A DNA stretch of 5,325 nucleotides from Flavobacteriaceae bacterium (GCA_019090365.1 JAHRWC010000348.1:1-5325); one strand, 5' to 3'; positions 1-5,325 are shown, numbered from the stretch's first letter. Numbers and translations: made by a program. The notes: generated from the sequence alone by a model not told the origin.

Positions 1-438
1 GTACATCGTTTAGCTGCGAAATATAAACGAATGGAGCAAGAAGATTTGCGTTATGAGAAAATAAATTGTGATGACGCAGAGTATTTAATGGTGGCTTATG
101 GATCTAGTGCAAGAATTGCTCAAAAAGCAATGGAACTAGCTAGAAAAAAAGGAATTAAAGTTGGGTTATTAAGACCAATTACACTGTTCCCTTTTCCTAA
201 ACATCAATTATTTGAACTTGCTGATCAAGTGAAAGGAATACTAAGTGTTGAATTAAGTGCAGGTCAAATGGTAGAAGATGTTCGTCTTTCAGTAGAACAT
301 AAAATACCAGTCGAACACTTTGGAAGAACTGGAGGAATTATTCATACTCCTGAAGAAATATTAGAAGCTTTAGAACAAAAAATTATAAGTAATGGACGTA
401 TTAGACATTATCAAACCCGAGAACCAAGTATTTTGTAA
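1..438 (+). CDS. vorB: 2-oxoacid:ferredoxin oxidoreductase, alpha subunit, C-terminal part (VorB-like; 5' end outside window)
   Basis: The frame is open from base 1 and ends at TAA 436-438, giving the last 145 residues of a protein of this family, which is usually about 350-380 residues. The methionine codon at base 31 is internal, not the start. The segment matches the C-terminal domain of the alpha subunit: an alpha/beta fold beginning around 'YLMVAYGSSARIAQKA', then 'GLLRPITLFPFP', then the family signature 'EDVRLSVEHKIPVEHFGRTGG' followed by 'TPEEILEAL'. In the complex this subunit works with the TPP-binding beta subunit and the gamma subunit to convert a 2-oxoacid plus CoA to acyl-CoA and CO2 with reduction of ferredoxin in the cytoplasm. 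The sequence cannot settle the substrate; branched-chain 2-oxoacids (Vor) or 2-oxoglutarate (Kor) are the likely choices. The last ~16 residues, after 'ALEQKIIS', lie over the start of the beta gene and look like a non-conserved tail. The ferredoxin-like delta subunit, if present, would be upstream. Confidence 0.88.
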   Translation, partial: VHRLAAKYKRMEQEDLRYEKINCDDAEYLMVAYGSSARIAQKAMELARKKGIKVGLLRPITLFPFPKHQLFELADQVKGILSVELSAGQMVEDVRLSVEHKIPVEHFGRTGGIIHTPEEILEALEQKIISNGRIRHYQTREPSIL

Positions 439-1165
439 AACAAAATTAATGACCAATACGGATCTTTCGTATTGTCCTGGATGCGGTCATGGTACTGCTC
501 ATAACTTAGCCATGGAAGTGATAGATGAAATGGGTATTGTTGAAGATACTATTGGAGTAGCTCCTGTAGGTTGTTCAGTACTTGCTTATGATTTTATGAA
601 TATCGATATGACTCAAGCTGCACATGGTCGAGCACCCGCTGTTGCTACAGCAATTGCTAGAACATGGCCCGATAAATATGTATTTACTTATCAAGGTGAT
701 GGGGATTTAGCAGCTATTGGTACTGCAGAAACTATACATACTTGTAATAGAGGTGAAAACATAGTCATCATATTTGTAAATAATGGTATTTATGGGATGA
801 CTGGAGGTCAAATGGCACCTACTACCCTACCAGGAATGCAAACCTCAACTTCACCCTATGGACGTGAAATTGAAACGATGGGTTCTCCTTTAAAAATAAC
901 TGAGTTAGTAGCAAACCTTCCAGGAGTTTATTATGCAACTAGACAAGCTGTACATACACATAAACACGCAAGAAAAGCAAAAAAAGCAATTAAAAAAGCG
1001 TTTGAAAACACACGATTAAAAAAAGGTGTTTCTATTATTGAAATAGTTTCTAATTGCAATTCTGGATGGAAAATGAATCCAAATGAATCTAATGAATGGA
1101 TGATAGATAATATGTTTCCTTATTTTCCTTTAGGAGATATAAAAGTAAAAGGTAAATTAAAATAA
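392..1165 (+). CDS. 2-oxoacid:ferredoxin oxidoreductase, beta (TPP-binding) subunit
   Basis: This 257-residue protein is full length for the family. It binds thiamine pyrophosphate and carries out the decarboxylation step. Visible landmarks are CPGCGHG at 28-34, the conserved 'GVAPVGCS' and 'AAHGRAPAVATAIAR' segments, and the TPP/Mg motif GDGD at 102-105 with NNGIYGMTGGQ from 130, the usual GDG-x26-NN arrangement. 'PLGD' near the end is also typical. The start at 392 lies inside the alpha gene (47 nt overlap). I prefer it to the in-frame ATG at 449 because the N-terminal 'DIIKPEN' and 'KTKLMT' segments are conserved among Bacteroidota beta subunits as I remember them. Starting at 449 would remove them while still keeping CPGCGHG. 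No Shine-Dalgarno sequence is seen, so translational coupling to alpha is plausible. The gene is called VorA, KorB or PorB in different schemes, so no symbol is given; the 2-oxoacid used is not determinable here. Confidence 0.93.
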   Translation: MDVLDIIKPENQVFCKTKLMTNTDLSYCPGCGHGTAHNLAMEVIDEMGIVEDTIGVAPVGCSVLAYDFMNIDMTQAAHGRAPAVATAIARTWPDKYVFTYQGDGDLAAIGTAETIHTCNRGENIVIIFVNNGIYGMTGGQMAPTTLPGMQTSTSPYGREIETMGSPLKITELVANLPGVYYATRQAVHTHKHARKAKKAIKKAFENTRLKKGVSIIEIVSNCNSGWKMNPNESNEWMIDNMFPYFPLGDIKVKGKLK

Positions 1166-1170
1166 AAGTC

Positions 1171-1737
1171 ATGACAGAAGAAATTATTATTGCTGGATTT
1201 GGTGGACAAGGTGTGCTTTCAATGGGTAAAATATTAGCCTATTCTGGAATTATGCAAGATCAGGAAGTAAGTTGGTTGCCATCGTATGGACCAGAAATGA
1301 GAGGTGGTACTGCAAACGTAACTGTAATTTTAAGTGACGAAAGAATTAGTTCTCCCTATTTAAGAGTTTTTGATTCTGCAATTATCCTCAACCAACAATC
1401 GATGGATAAATTTGAGGAATCAGTAAAACCTGGTGGGTTTATAATTTATGATCCTAATGGTATCAACCATCACCCTACAAGAACTGATATTCAAATTTAC
1501 ACAATTGAAGGAGCTAAAATTGCTGCTGAAATGGGTAACAAAAAAATATTTAACATGGTCATTTTAGGAGGGTTTTTAAAAGTAAAACCTATTGTTAAAA
1601 TGGAGAATGTTATCGATGGATTAAAAAAATCACTATCTGAACGATACCATCATTTAATTCCGAAGAATGAAGAAGCACTTCATAAAGGATTAGAAAGTAT
1701 TGAGAAATATGAAGTAGAAGAAACCATCCTTTCATAA
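1171..1737 (+). CDS. 2-oxoacid:ferredoxin oxidoreductase, gamma subunit
   Basis: The 188-residue product matches the pyruvate/ketoisovalerate oxidoreductase catalytic-domain (POR gamma) family in length and motifs. The N-terminal GFGGQG at 9-14 is the classic gamma-subunit loop, thought to contact CoA or nucleotide. The strongly conserved 'SWLPSYGPEMRGG' at 34-46 follows, then 'TANVTVILSDERISSP'. It completes the alpha-beta-gamma core of the same enzyme. The ATG lies 5 nt after the beta stop codon, so the genes are surely co-transcribed. The stretch 'GAKIAAEMGNKKIFNMVILGGFL' is the usual helix near the end of the domain. No iron-sulfur cysteine motif is present, so the cluster-bearing subunit must be encoded elsewhere, probably just upstream of the window. 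The last ~15 residues are charged and not conserved. Confidence 0.93.
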   Translation: MTEEIIIAGFGGQGVLSMGKILAYSGIMQDQEVSWLPSYGPEMRGGTANVTVILSDERISSPYLRVFDSAIILNQQSMDKFEESVKPGGFIIYDPNGINHHPTRTDIQIYTIEGAKIAAEMGNKKIFNMVILGGFLKVKPIVKMENVIDGLKKSLSERYHHLIPKNEEALHKGLESIEKYEVEETILS

Positions 1738-1744
1738 ATAAAAC

Positions 1745-2221
1745 ATGGCCAAATCACATAGCTATTTTATGCAAAAAGCCATTGATTTGGCCAAAAAATC
1801 AATGAACTCTAATGAGGGAGGTCCTTTTGGTGCTATCATTGTAAAGGAAGGTAAGATTATAGCTGAAGGAAATAACAAAGTTACTTCGTCTAATGATCCT
1901 ACTAGTCATGCAGAGATTGTAGCAATTCGAAATGCTTGCAAAAAATTAAATTCGTTTCAACTAACAGATTGCATTATCTATACTTCTTGCGAACCTTGCC
2001 CAATGTGCCTAGGAGCAATTTATTGGGCACGTCCTAAAAAAGTTTATTATGCCTGTACCAAAAAAGATGCAGCACAAATTAACTTTGATGACCAGTTTAT
2101 TTATGATGAAATTGATTCGTCTATAACGAATAGAAGCATCTCTTTTGAGAACATCAATAGAGATGAAGCTAAAAAAATATTTGATCAATGGATTTTAAAA
2201 GAAGATAAAATTGATTATTAA
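1745..2221 (+). CDS. guaD: guanine deaminase-like zinc nucleobase deaminase (CDA fold)
   Basis: The 158-residue product belongs to the cytidine/deoxycytidylate deaminase superfamily. The zinc site is plain: HAE at 55-57 (His ligand, Glu proton shuttle) and PCPMC at 84-88 (two Cys ligands). Outside these motifs it resembles Bacillus subtilis GuaD (about 156 aa) more than tRNA deaminase TadA. The shared features are 'GGPFGAIIVK', 'TSSNDPTSHAE', 'YTSCEPCPMCLGAIYWARP', the 'FDDQFIYDEI' segment with its Asp pair at 115-116, and a C-terminal tyrosine, which in the domain-swapped GuaD dimer reaches the partner's active site. The expected reaction is guanine + water to xanthine + ammonia. Related enzymes act on cytosine, ammeline or other bases, so the substrate is inferred. 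The ATG lies 7 nt after the gamma-subunit stop, which points to one transcript with the oxidoreductase. Its stop is 1 nt from the stop of the convergent cvfB gene. Confidence 0.85.
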   Translation: MAKSHSYFMQKAIDLAKKSMNSNEGGPFGAIIVKEGKIIAEGNNKVTSSNDPTSHAEIVAIRNACKKLNSFQLTDCIIYTSCEPCPMCLGAIYWARPKKVYYACTKKDAAQINFDDQFIYDEIDSSITNRSISFENINRDEAKKIFDQWILKEDKIDY

Positions 2222-2222
2222 A

Positions 2223-3059
2223 TTATACTAATTCAATACCATCTTCTTTAAGAACTATTTGTTTATCCTTATATAAACTTCCAATTGCTCTTTTAAAGCT
2301 TTTCTTACTTAATCCTAATAAGTTCTTAATCGCATCAGGAGTAGATTTATCATGTAATGCTATAAAACCACCTGCAGCTTTTAATTCATCTAAAATAAAT
2401 TGAGCATTTGGCTCAATACTTTTATACCCTAAGGTTTGTAATACAACGTCAATTTTTTTATCCTCTCTAATTTTCTTGATATAAGCTTTCATTCGATCTC
2501 CCGTTCGAATGTCTTCAAATATATCTTCAATATAAATTAGTCCTTTATGAATTCCATTAATAATAACATTAGCCCCTTTTTCAGTTAAATGCGTTACAAG
2601 AATATTAACTTCATCATATTGTTTTACAGTTATATTATCATTCTGCAAAAATTGATTGGTTTTACTAGCTCCAGCTAGTCGATTAGTTTGTTCATCTAAA
2701 TACATATAAACTATGTACCAATTGTCTTCTTTCATTGGACGAGCTTGTTCTTTAAATGAAACAAATAAATGTTTCTCTAATCCCCATTCCATGAATGCAC
2801 CATGCTTAGATACTGCAGCACAACGTAAATATCCAAAACTATTTAATAAAACGTGAGGCTCTAAAGTTGTTGCTATAATACGTTCTTCGTAATCTAAATA
2901 TAAAAATACTCTAATTTCATCTCCTATTTCAAAACTTTCAGGTTTGTATTTATGAGGTAATAATACCACATCTTCAGCATCCATATTTTCACCTAAATAT
3001 AAACCAGGTTCTGTTTCTCTTAATATAACTAAGGTTGTATGTTTTCCAATTTCCATCAT
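2223..3059 (-). CDS. cvfB: CvfB-family S1-like RNA-binding protein
   Basis: The 278-residue product is recognised as CvfB/YitL family: S1-like OB-fold domains in series followed by a C-terminal winged helix. Rough layout is OB1 at ~5-60 ('GLYLGENMDAEDVVLLPHKY', 'GDEIRVFLYLDYEERIIATT'), OB2 at ~65-130 ('GAFMEWGLEKHLFVSFKEQ', 'YIVYMYLDEQTNRLAGASK'), OB3 at ~145-210 and the winged helix at ~215-275 ('FKRAIGSLYKDKQI'). In Staphylococcus aureus the homologue affects virulence gene expression and binds RNA; a role in RNA metabolism is the family inference here. The start is set at the first ATG of a tandem ATGATG (3059). The frame also offers a TTG at 3074, but that overlaps the promoter -7 box and is very unlikely to be translated. 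The product then begins MMEIGK, as in homologues that begin M-x-EIGK. The gene has its own promoter and diverges from the STAS-like gene. Confidence 0.88.
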   Translation of the reverse strand: MMEIGKHTTLVILRETEPGLYLGENMDAEDVVLLPHKYKPESFEIGDEIRVFLYLDYEERIIATTLEPHVLLNSFGYLRCAAVSKHGAFMEWGLEKHLFVSFKEQARPMKEDNWYIVYMYLDEQTNRLAGASKTNQFLQNDNITVKQYDEVNILVTHLTEKGANVIINGIHKGLIYIEDIFEDIRTGDRMKAYIKKIREDKKIDVVLQTLGYKSIEPNAQFILDELKAAGGFIALHDKSTPDAIKNLLGLSKKSFKRAIGSLYKDKQIVLKEDGIELV

Positions 3060-3063
3060 GCTG

Positions 3064-3099
3064 CAAAGATACAATAATATAGCATGAATATTTTCAAAA
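3064..3099 (-). promoter_or_regulatory. Bacteroidota-type promoter for cvfB, predicted leaderless
   Basis: On the minus strand, TATCTTTG (3071 to 3064) fits the Bacteroidota -7 consensus TAnnTTTG exactly. An upstream TTTTG (3099 to 3095) lies 23 bp before it and can serve as the -33 element; 23 bp is at the long end of the accepted spacing. The start codon ATG at 3059 begins only 4 nt after the -7 box, so transcription should start at or within a few bases of the ATG. This excludes translation from the upstream TTG at 3074. Confidence 0.72.
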
Positions 3100-3103
3100 T
3101 AAA

Positions 3104-3553
3104 ATGATAGAACGTATTATTAATTTTAATAACTTTAACCATTATTTCATTAATATTTATCCCCGTAAACTAGTGAAAATTGAATTCATAAAAACAGTAG
3201 AAAACGAACTAGGAAAAGCACATATTTATAAAAATATAATTGTTATGGAGGCTAAACCAGGAGTCACCATTTCGTTTGAAACTGGCTTTTCTATATTACT
3301 TGCTTGGACTAAAACTATAGGAAATCATCCTTGGGTCTATATTGCTAATCGATTAAACTCTTATGCTGTAAATCCAACCGATTATAAATACCTTGAAAAA
3401 GTTCCAACACTAAAAGGTTTTGCAATTGTAACTCCCGGAGGCTTAGGAAGAACTAATGCTGAACTCGAAGAAAAGTTTTTTAATAAACCATTTAAAGTGT
3501 TCAATACGCTTGACGATGCTTTCGACTGGAGTATCTCTCTTCTAGAAGATTAG
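3104..3553 (+). CDS. small STAS/SEC14-like (SpoIIAA-like) hypothetical protein
   Basis: The 149-residue soluble protein has no signal peptide or membrane segment. I recognise it only loosely. The segments 'WVYIANRLNSYAVNPTDY' (~77-94), 'LKGFAIVTPGG' (~103-113) and 'FFNKPFKVFNTLDDAFDW' (~125-142) have the pattern of small flavobacterial proteins annotated as STAS/SEC14 domain proteins. In these, an alternating strand-helix fold ends in a 'F-LDDAxxW' helix. Such proteins are of unknown function; STAS folds often act as partner-switch or ligand-binding modules, but no conserved phosphorylatable serine can be assigned here. The ATG at 3104 is the only usable start, since an in-frame stop lies at 3080-3082. 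The gene diverges from cvfB with 44 bp between the start codons, and TATTTTCA (3089-3096) is at best a poor -7 box. A separate promoter precedes the downstream marR gene, so the two need not share a transcript. Confidence 0.6.
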   Translation: MIERIINFNNFNHYFINIYPRKLVKIEFIKTVENELGKAHIYKNIIVMEAKPGVTISFETGFSILLAWTKTIGNHPWVYIANRLNSYAVNPTDYKYLEKVPTLKGFAIVTPGGLGRTNAELEEKFFNKPFKVFNTLDDAFDWSISLLED

Positions 3554-3593
3554 CCCCTACCAATTATATTTTTTTATTTTAACATGAATTTAC

Positions 3594-3605
3594 TATGCAT
3601 GCATA
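3594..3605. promoter_or_regulatory. 12-bp perfect palindrome, candidate MarR operator
   Basis: TATGCATGCATA is its own reverse complement and is centred about 20 bp upstream of the marR -7 box. That is where the -33 element would normally lie, and no good TTG/TTTG is present there. Some outward positions continue the symmetry imperfectly. A dimeric MarR protein bound here would block RNA polymerase, which suits autoregulation. A perfect 12-mer palindrome is expected by chance about once per 4 kb, so position is the main support. Confidence 0.4.
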
Positions 3606-3616
3606 ATATAATTTTA

Positions 3617-3624
3617 TATATTTG
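3617..3624 (+). promoter_or_regulatory. -7 promoter element for the marR-fadN operon
   Basis: TATATTTG is an exact match to the Bacteroidota -7 consensus TAnnTTTG. It lies 16 nt before the ATG at 3641, predicting a leader of roughly 10 nt. The -33 position lacks a convincing TTG, which would fit a weak or regulated promoter. The element also decides the marR start: the in-frame ATG at 3584 lies upstream of the predicted transcription start and would not be in the mRNA. Confidence 0.65.
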
Positions 3625-3640
3625 CAGGAATAAGATTTTT

Positions 3641-4090
3641 ATGAAAGAAAAAACTATAGATTATTTATTGCGATCTGCTTGGTTAGGAGTCACTAAAATG
3701 TACAATGAAGAAGCTGGTAAAAAAGGAAGCACAATGGCTACTGGTTTTGCCTTGATTAGCATTGAACCTGAAGGCGGAACACCTTCTACTTCTCTTGGAC
3801 CAAGAATGGGAATTGAAGCTACAAGTCTTTCAAGAACCCTTAAAACGATGGAAGAAAAAGGACTTATTATTCGTAAACCTAATCCTTTAGATGGTCGCGG
3901 TGTTTTAATTCATTTAACTCCTTTCGGAAAAGAAATGAGAGAATATTCAAAACAAGTAGTGATTCGTTTTGATGAAGCAGTTAAAGAAACTGTAAGTGAA
4001 GAAGATCTTGATACTTTCAAAAAAGTGACGAATTCTATTTTAGAATTAATCAATTCAAAAAAAATATACATTTCAGATAAAATTAGTTAG
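3641..4090 (+). CDS. MarR-family transcriptional regulator, likely of fatty-acid beta-oxidation
   Basis: The 149-residue protein has the MarR winged helix-turn-helix layout. An N-terminal dimerisation helix (~1-25, 'TIDYLLRSAWLGVTKMYNEEA') comes first. The DNA-binding core follows at ~34-97, with the recognition helix around 'EATSLSRTLKTMEEKGLI' (59-76) and the wing 'PLDGRGVLIHLTPFG' (82-96), whose D-x-R is typical. C-terminal helices close the dimer. MarR proteins bind palindromic operators as dimers and usually release DNA on binding a small ligand. The fadN-type gene starts 3 nt after its stop codon, so the two are one transcript and the ligand may be an acyl-CoA or fatty acid; this is inferred from context. 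The start at 3641 is chosen over 3584 because the promoter -7 box lies between them and MKEKTIDYLLR is the natural N-terminus. Confidence 0.9.
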   Translation: MKEKTIDYLLRSAWLGVTKMYNEEAGKKGSTMATGFALISIEPEGGTPSTSLGPRMGIEATSLSRTLKTMEEKGLIIRKPNPLDGRGVLIHLTPFGKEMREYSKQVVIRFDEAVKETVSEEDLDTFKKVTNSILELINSKKIYISDKIS

Positions 4091-4093
4091 AAC

Positions 4094-5325
4094 ATGTCTA
4101 AAAGAAGAATAAATAAAGTAGCCGTTATTGGTTCTGGGATTATGGGAAGTGGTATCGCTTGCCATTTTGCAAATATTGGCGTTGAAGTACTATTACTCGA
4201 TATTATCCCACGAGAATTAAATGATAAAGAAAAAGCGAAAGGTCTTTCTCTTACTGATAAAGTCGTAAGAAATCGTATCGTAAATGATGCCTTAACTGCT
4301 TCGGTAAAATCTAGACCTGCACCTTTATACCATATCGATTTTAAAAATAGAATCACAACAGGAAACCTAGAAGATGACATTTCAAAAGTAGCCGACGTAG
4401 ATTGGATTATTGAAGTGGTTGTGGAACGTTTAGATATCAAACAACAAGTATTTGAGAATCTAGAGAAACATAGAACTCCTGGAACATTAATTACAAGTAA
4501 TACTTCAGGAATTCCTATAAAGTTTATGAATGAAGGTCGTAGTGAGGATTTTCAGAAACATTTCTGCGGAACACACTTTTTTAACCCTCCACGTTATTTA
4601 AAATTATTTGAAATTATTCCTGGACCTAACACTTCACAAGAAGTATTAGAATTTTTTAACAGCTATGGTGAACAATTCTTAGGAAAAACAACAGTAATTG
4701 CTAAAGATACTCCTGCATTTATAGGAAATAGAATTGGTATATACGGAATTCAAAGTTTGTTTCATTTGGTAAAAGAAATGGGCTTAACGGTTGAAGAAGT
4801 TGATAAATTAACGGGACCTGTAATTGGCCGTCCTAAATCTGCAACCTTTAGAACGGTTGATGTTGTTGGATTAGATACGTTGGTACATGTTGCCAATGGT
4901 ATATACGATAATTGTCCAGATGATGAAGAGCATGAAGTGTTCAAATTACCAGCTTTTGTAAATACCTTAATGGAAAACAAATGGTTGGGTAGTAAAACTG
5001 GACAAGGATTTTATAAAAAAATTAAAGGAGATGATGGAAAAAGTCAAATCTTAGGCTTAGATCTTGACACCTTAGAATATCGTAAAGGAAAAAGAGCCTC
5101 CTTCCCTACTCTAGAATTAACAAAATCGGTTGATAAAGTTATCGATCGTTTTAAAATTTTAGTGAATGGAAAAGATAAAGCAGGTGAATTTTATAGAAAG
5201 AATTTTGCTTTAATGTTTTCATATGTATCAAAACGAATTCCTGAAATTTCAGACGAGCTATATAAAATAGATGATGCCATGAAGGCCGGATTTGGTTGGG
5301 AAAATGGTCCTTACGAAATCTGGGA
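4094..5325 (+). CDS. fadN: 3-hydroxyacyl-CoA dehydrogenase (FadN type), 3' end outside window
   Basis: The frame is open from ATG 4094 to the right edge (410 complete codons, last 'GPYEIW'). It matches the N-terminal half of the ~790-800-residue FadN family (3-hydroxyacyl-CoA dehydrogenase followed by enoyl-CoA hydratase). An NAD-binding Rossmann fold opens the protein: GSGIMG at 13-18, with Asp36 after the second strand favouring NAD. FadN-like features follow: 'RPAPLYH', 'TTGNLEDD', 'WIIEVVVERLDIKQQVF'. The catalytic set is present: Ser138 in SNTSG, His161 in THFFNPPRYLKL, Glu173 in FEIIP and Asn212 in DTPAFIGNRIG. The C-terminal dehydrogenase domain includes 'TGPVIGRPKSATFRTVDVVGLDT' and 'LGSKTGQGFYKK', and a second such domain begins near the edge ('DDAMKAGFGWENGPYEIW'). 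It oxidises 3-hydroxyacyl-CoA to 3-ketoacyl-CoA in beta-oxidation. The hydratase domain would lie beyond the window. The start lies 3 nt after marR and gives MSKRRINKVAVIG. Confidence 0.93.
   Translation, partial: MSKRRINKVAVIGSGIMGSGIACHFANIGVEVLLLDIIPRELNDKEKAKGLSLTDKVVRNRIVNDALTASVKSRPAPLYHIDFKNRITTGNLEDDISKVADVDWIIEVVVERLDIKQQVFENLEKHRTPGTLITSNTSGIPIKFMNEGRSEDFQKHFCGTHFFNPPRYLKLFEIIPGPNTSQEVLEFFNSYGEQFLGKTTVIAKDTPAFIGNRIGIYGIQSLFHLVKEMGLTVEEVDKLTGPVIGRPKSATFRTVDVVGLDTLVHVANGIYDNCPDDEEHEVFKLPAFVNTLMENKWLGSKTGQGFYKKIKGDDGKSQILGLDLDTLEYRKGKRASFPTLELTKSVDKVIDRFKILVNGKDKAGEFYRKNFALMFSYVSKRIPEISDELYKIDDAMKAGFGWENGPYEIW

Noticed and set aside
1745..2221. tRNA adenosine deaminase TadA as the identity of the deaminase
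   Set aside because: The zinc motifs are shared, but the 'AIYWARP' and 'FDDQFIYDEI' segments and the C-terminal tyrosine follow guanine deaminase instead.
3060..3074. N-terminal extension of cvfB by five residues from a TTG codon at 3074
   Set aside because: The TTG abuts and the extension covers the -7 promoter box, so it would not be in the mRNA. Homologues begin close to M-x-EIGK.
3538..3549. Second 12-bp perfect palindrome TCTTCTAGAAGA followed by a T-rich stretch at 3566-3580, considered as a terminator
   Set aside because: It sits inside the end of the STAS-like coding sequence, has no loop, is AT-rich and is separated from the T-rich stretch by about 17 bases. It is more likely codon-driven chance.
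3584..3640. N-terminal extension of MarR by 19 residues from ATG 3584
   Set aside because: The exact -7 box TATATTTG at 3617-3624 lies within it, and the extra residues do not look like any MarR N-terminus.
4087..4440. Minus-strand open frame of 117 codons
   Set aside because: It lies wholly antisense to the start of fadN and its serine/threonine-rich, low-information product resembles no family. The + strand frame is clearly the real gene.
4762..4980. Minus-strand open frame of 72 codons
   Set aside because: It is antisense to the conserved central part of the dehydrogenase, is Ser/Thr-rich, and has no promoter or recognisable motif.
1..5325. Defence, toxin-antitoxin, prophage, CRISPR, transposon or RNA-gene content
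   Set aside because: All sequence is accounted for by housekeeping or metabolic genes. No repeats, tRNA-like cloverleaf, transposase motifs or inverted terminal repeats were seen, and the longest gene-free stretch is 87 bp.

Overview
The window looks like chromosomal DNA from a member of the Bacteroidota, probably a flavobacterium-like lineage. The DNA is visibly AT-rich, genes are tightly packed, and Shine-Dalgarno sequences are lacking. Two intergenic regions carry the Bacteroidota-type -7 promoter element TAnnTTTG. The protein sequences (CvfB, MarR and the FadN-type dehydrogenase) also have the character of that phylum. No mobile element, CRISPR array, RNA gene or phage gene is visible. 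The lineage call is from recognition, not from a search.

Region 1 (1-2221, + strand) is a compact operon. It starts with the C-terminal end of the alpha subunit of a 2-oxoacid:ferredoxin oxidoreductase (VorB-like, cut by the window edge). The TPP-binding beta subunit follows and overlaps alpha by 47 nt, then the gamma subunit after 5 nt, then a guanine-deaminase-like nucleobase deaminase (GuaD) after 7 nt. The oxidoreductase would oxidatively decarboxylate a 2-oxoacid to an acyl-CoA while reducing ferredoxin. The deaminase is apparently co-transcribed.

Region 2 (2223-3553) holds a divergent pair. On the minus strand is a CvfB-family S1-type RNA-binding protein, whose stop codon lies 1 nt from the stop of guaD. 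Its promoter -7 box sits 4 nt before the start codon, which predicts a leaderless or nearly leaderless mRNA. Only 44 bp away, on the + strand, is a small protein resembling the STAS/SEC14-like (SpoIIAA-like) proteins of flavobacteria.

Region 3 (3554-5325, + strand) is the start of a fatty-acid beta-oxidation operon. It begins with a clear -7 element and a 12-bp perfect palindrome at the expected -33 position. A MarR-family regulator follows, and 3 nt later a FadN-type 3-hydroxyacyl-CoA dehydrogenase that runs off the right edge. The simplest reading is a MarR repressor that controls its own operon.

All genes belong to known families. I do not see a clearly undescribed system. The points most worth a second look are the alpha/beta gene overlap, the linkage of a purine deaminase to the ferredoxin oxidoreductase, the predicted leaderless cvfB start, and the candidate MarR operator.
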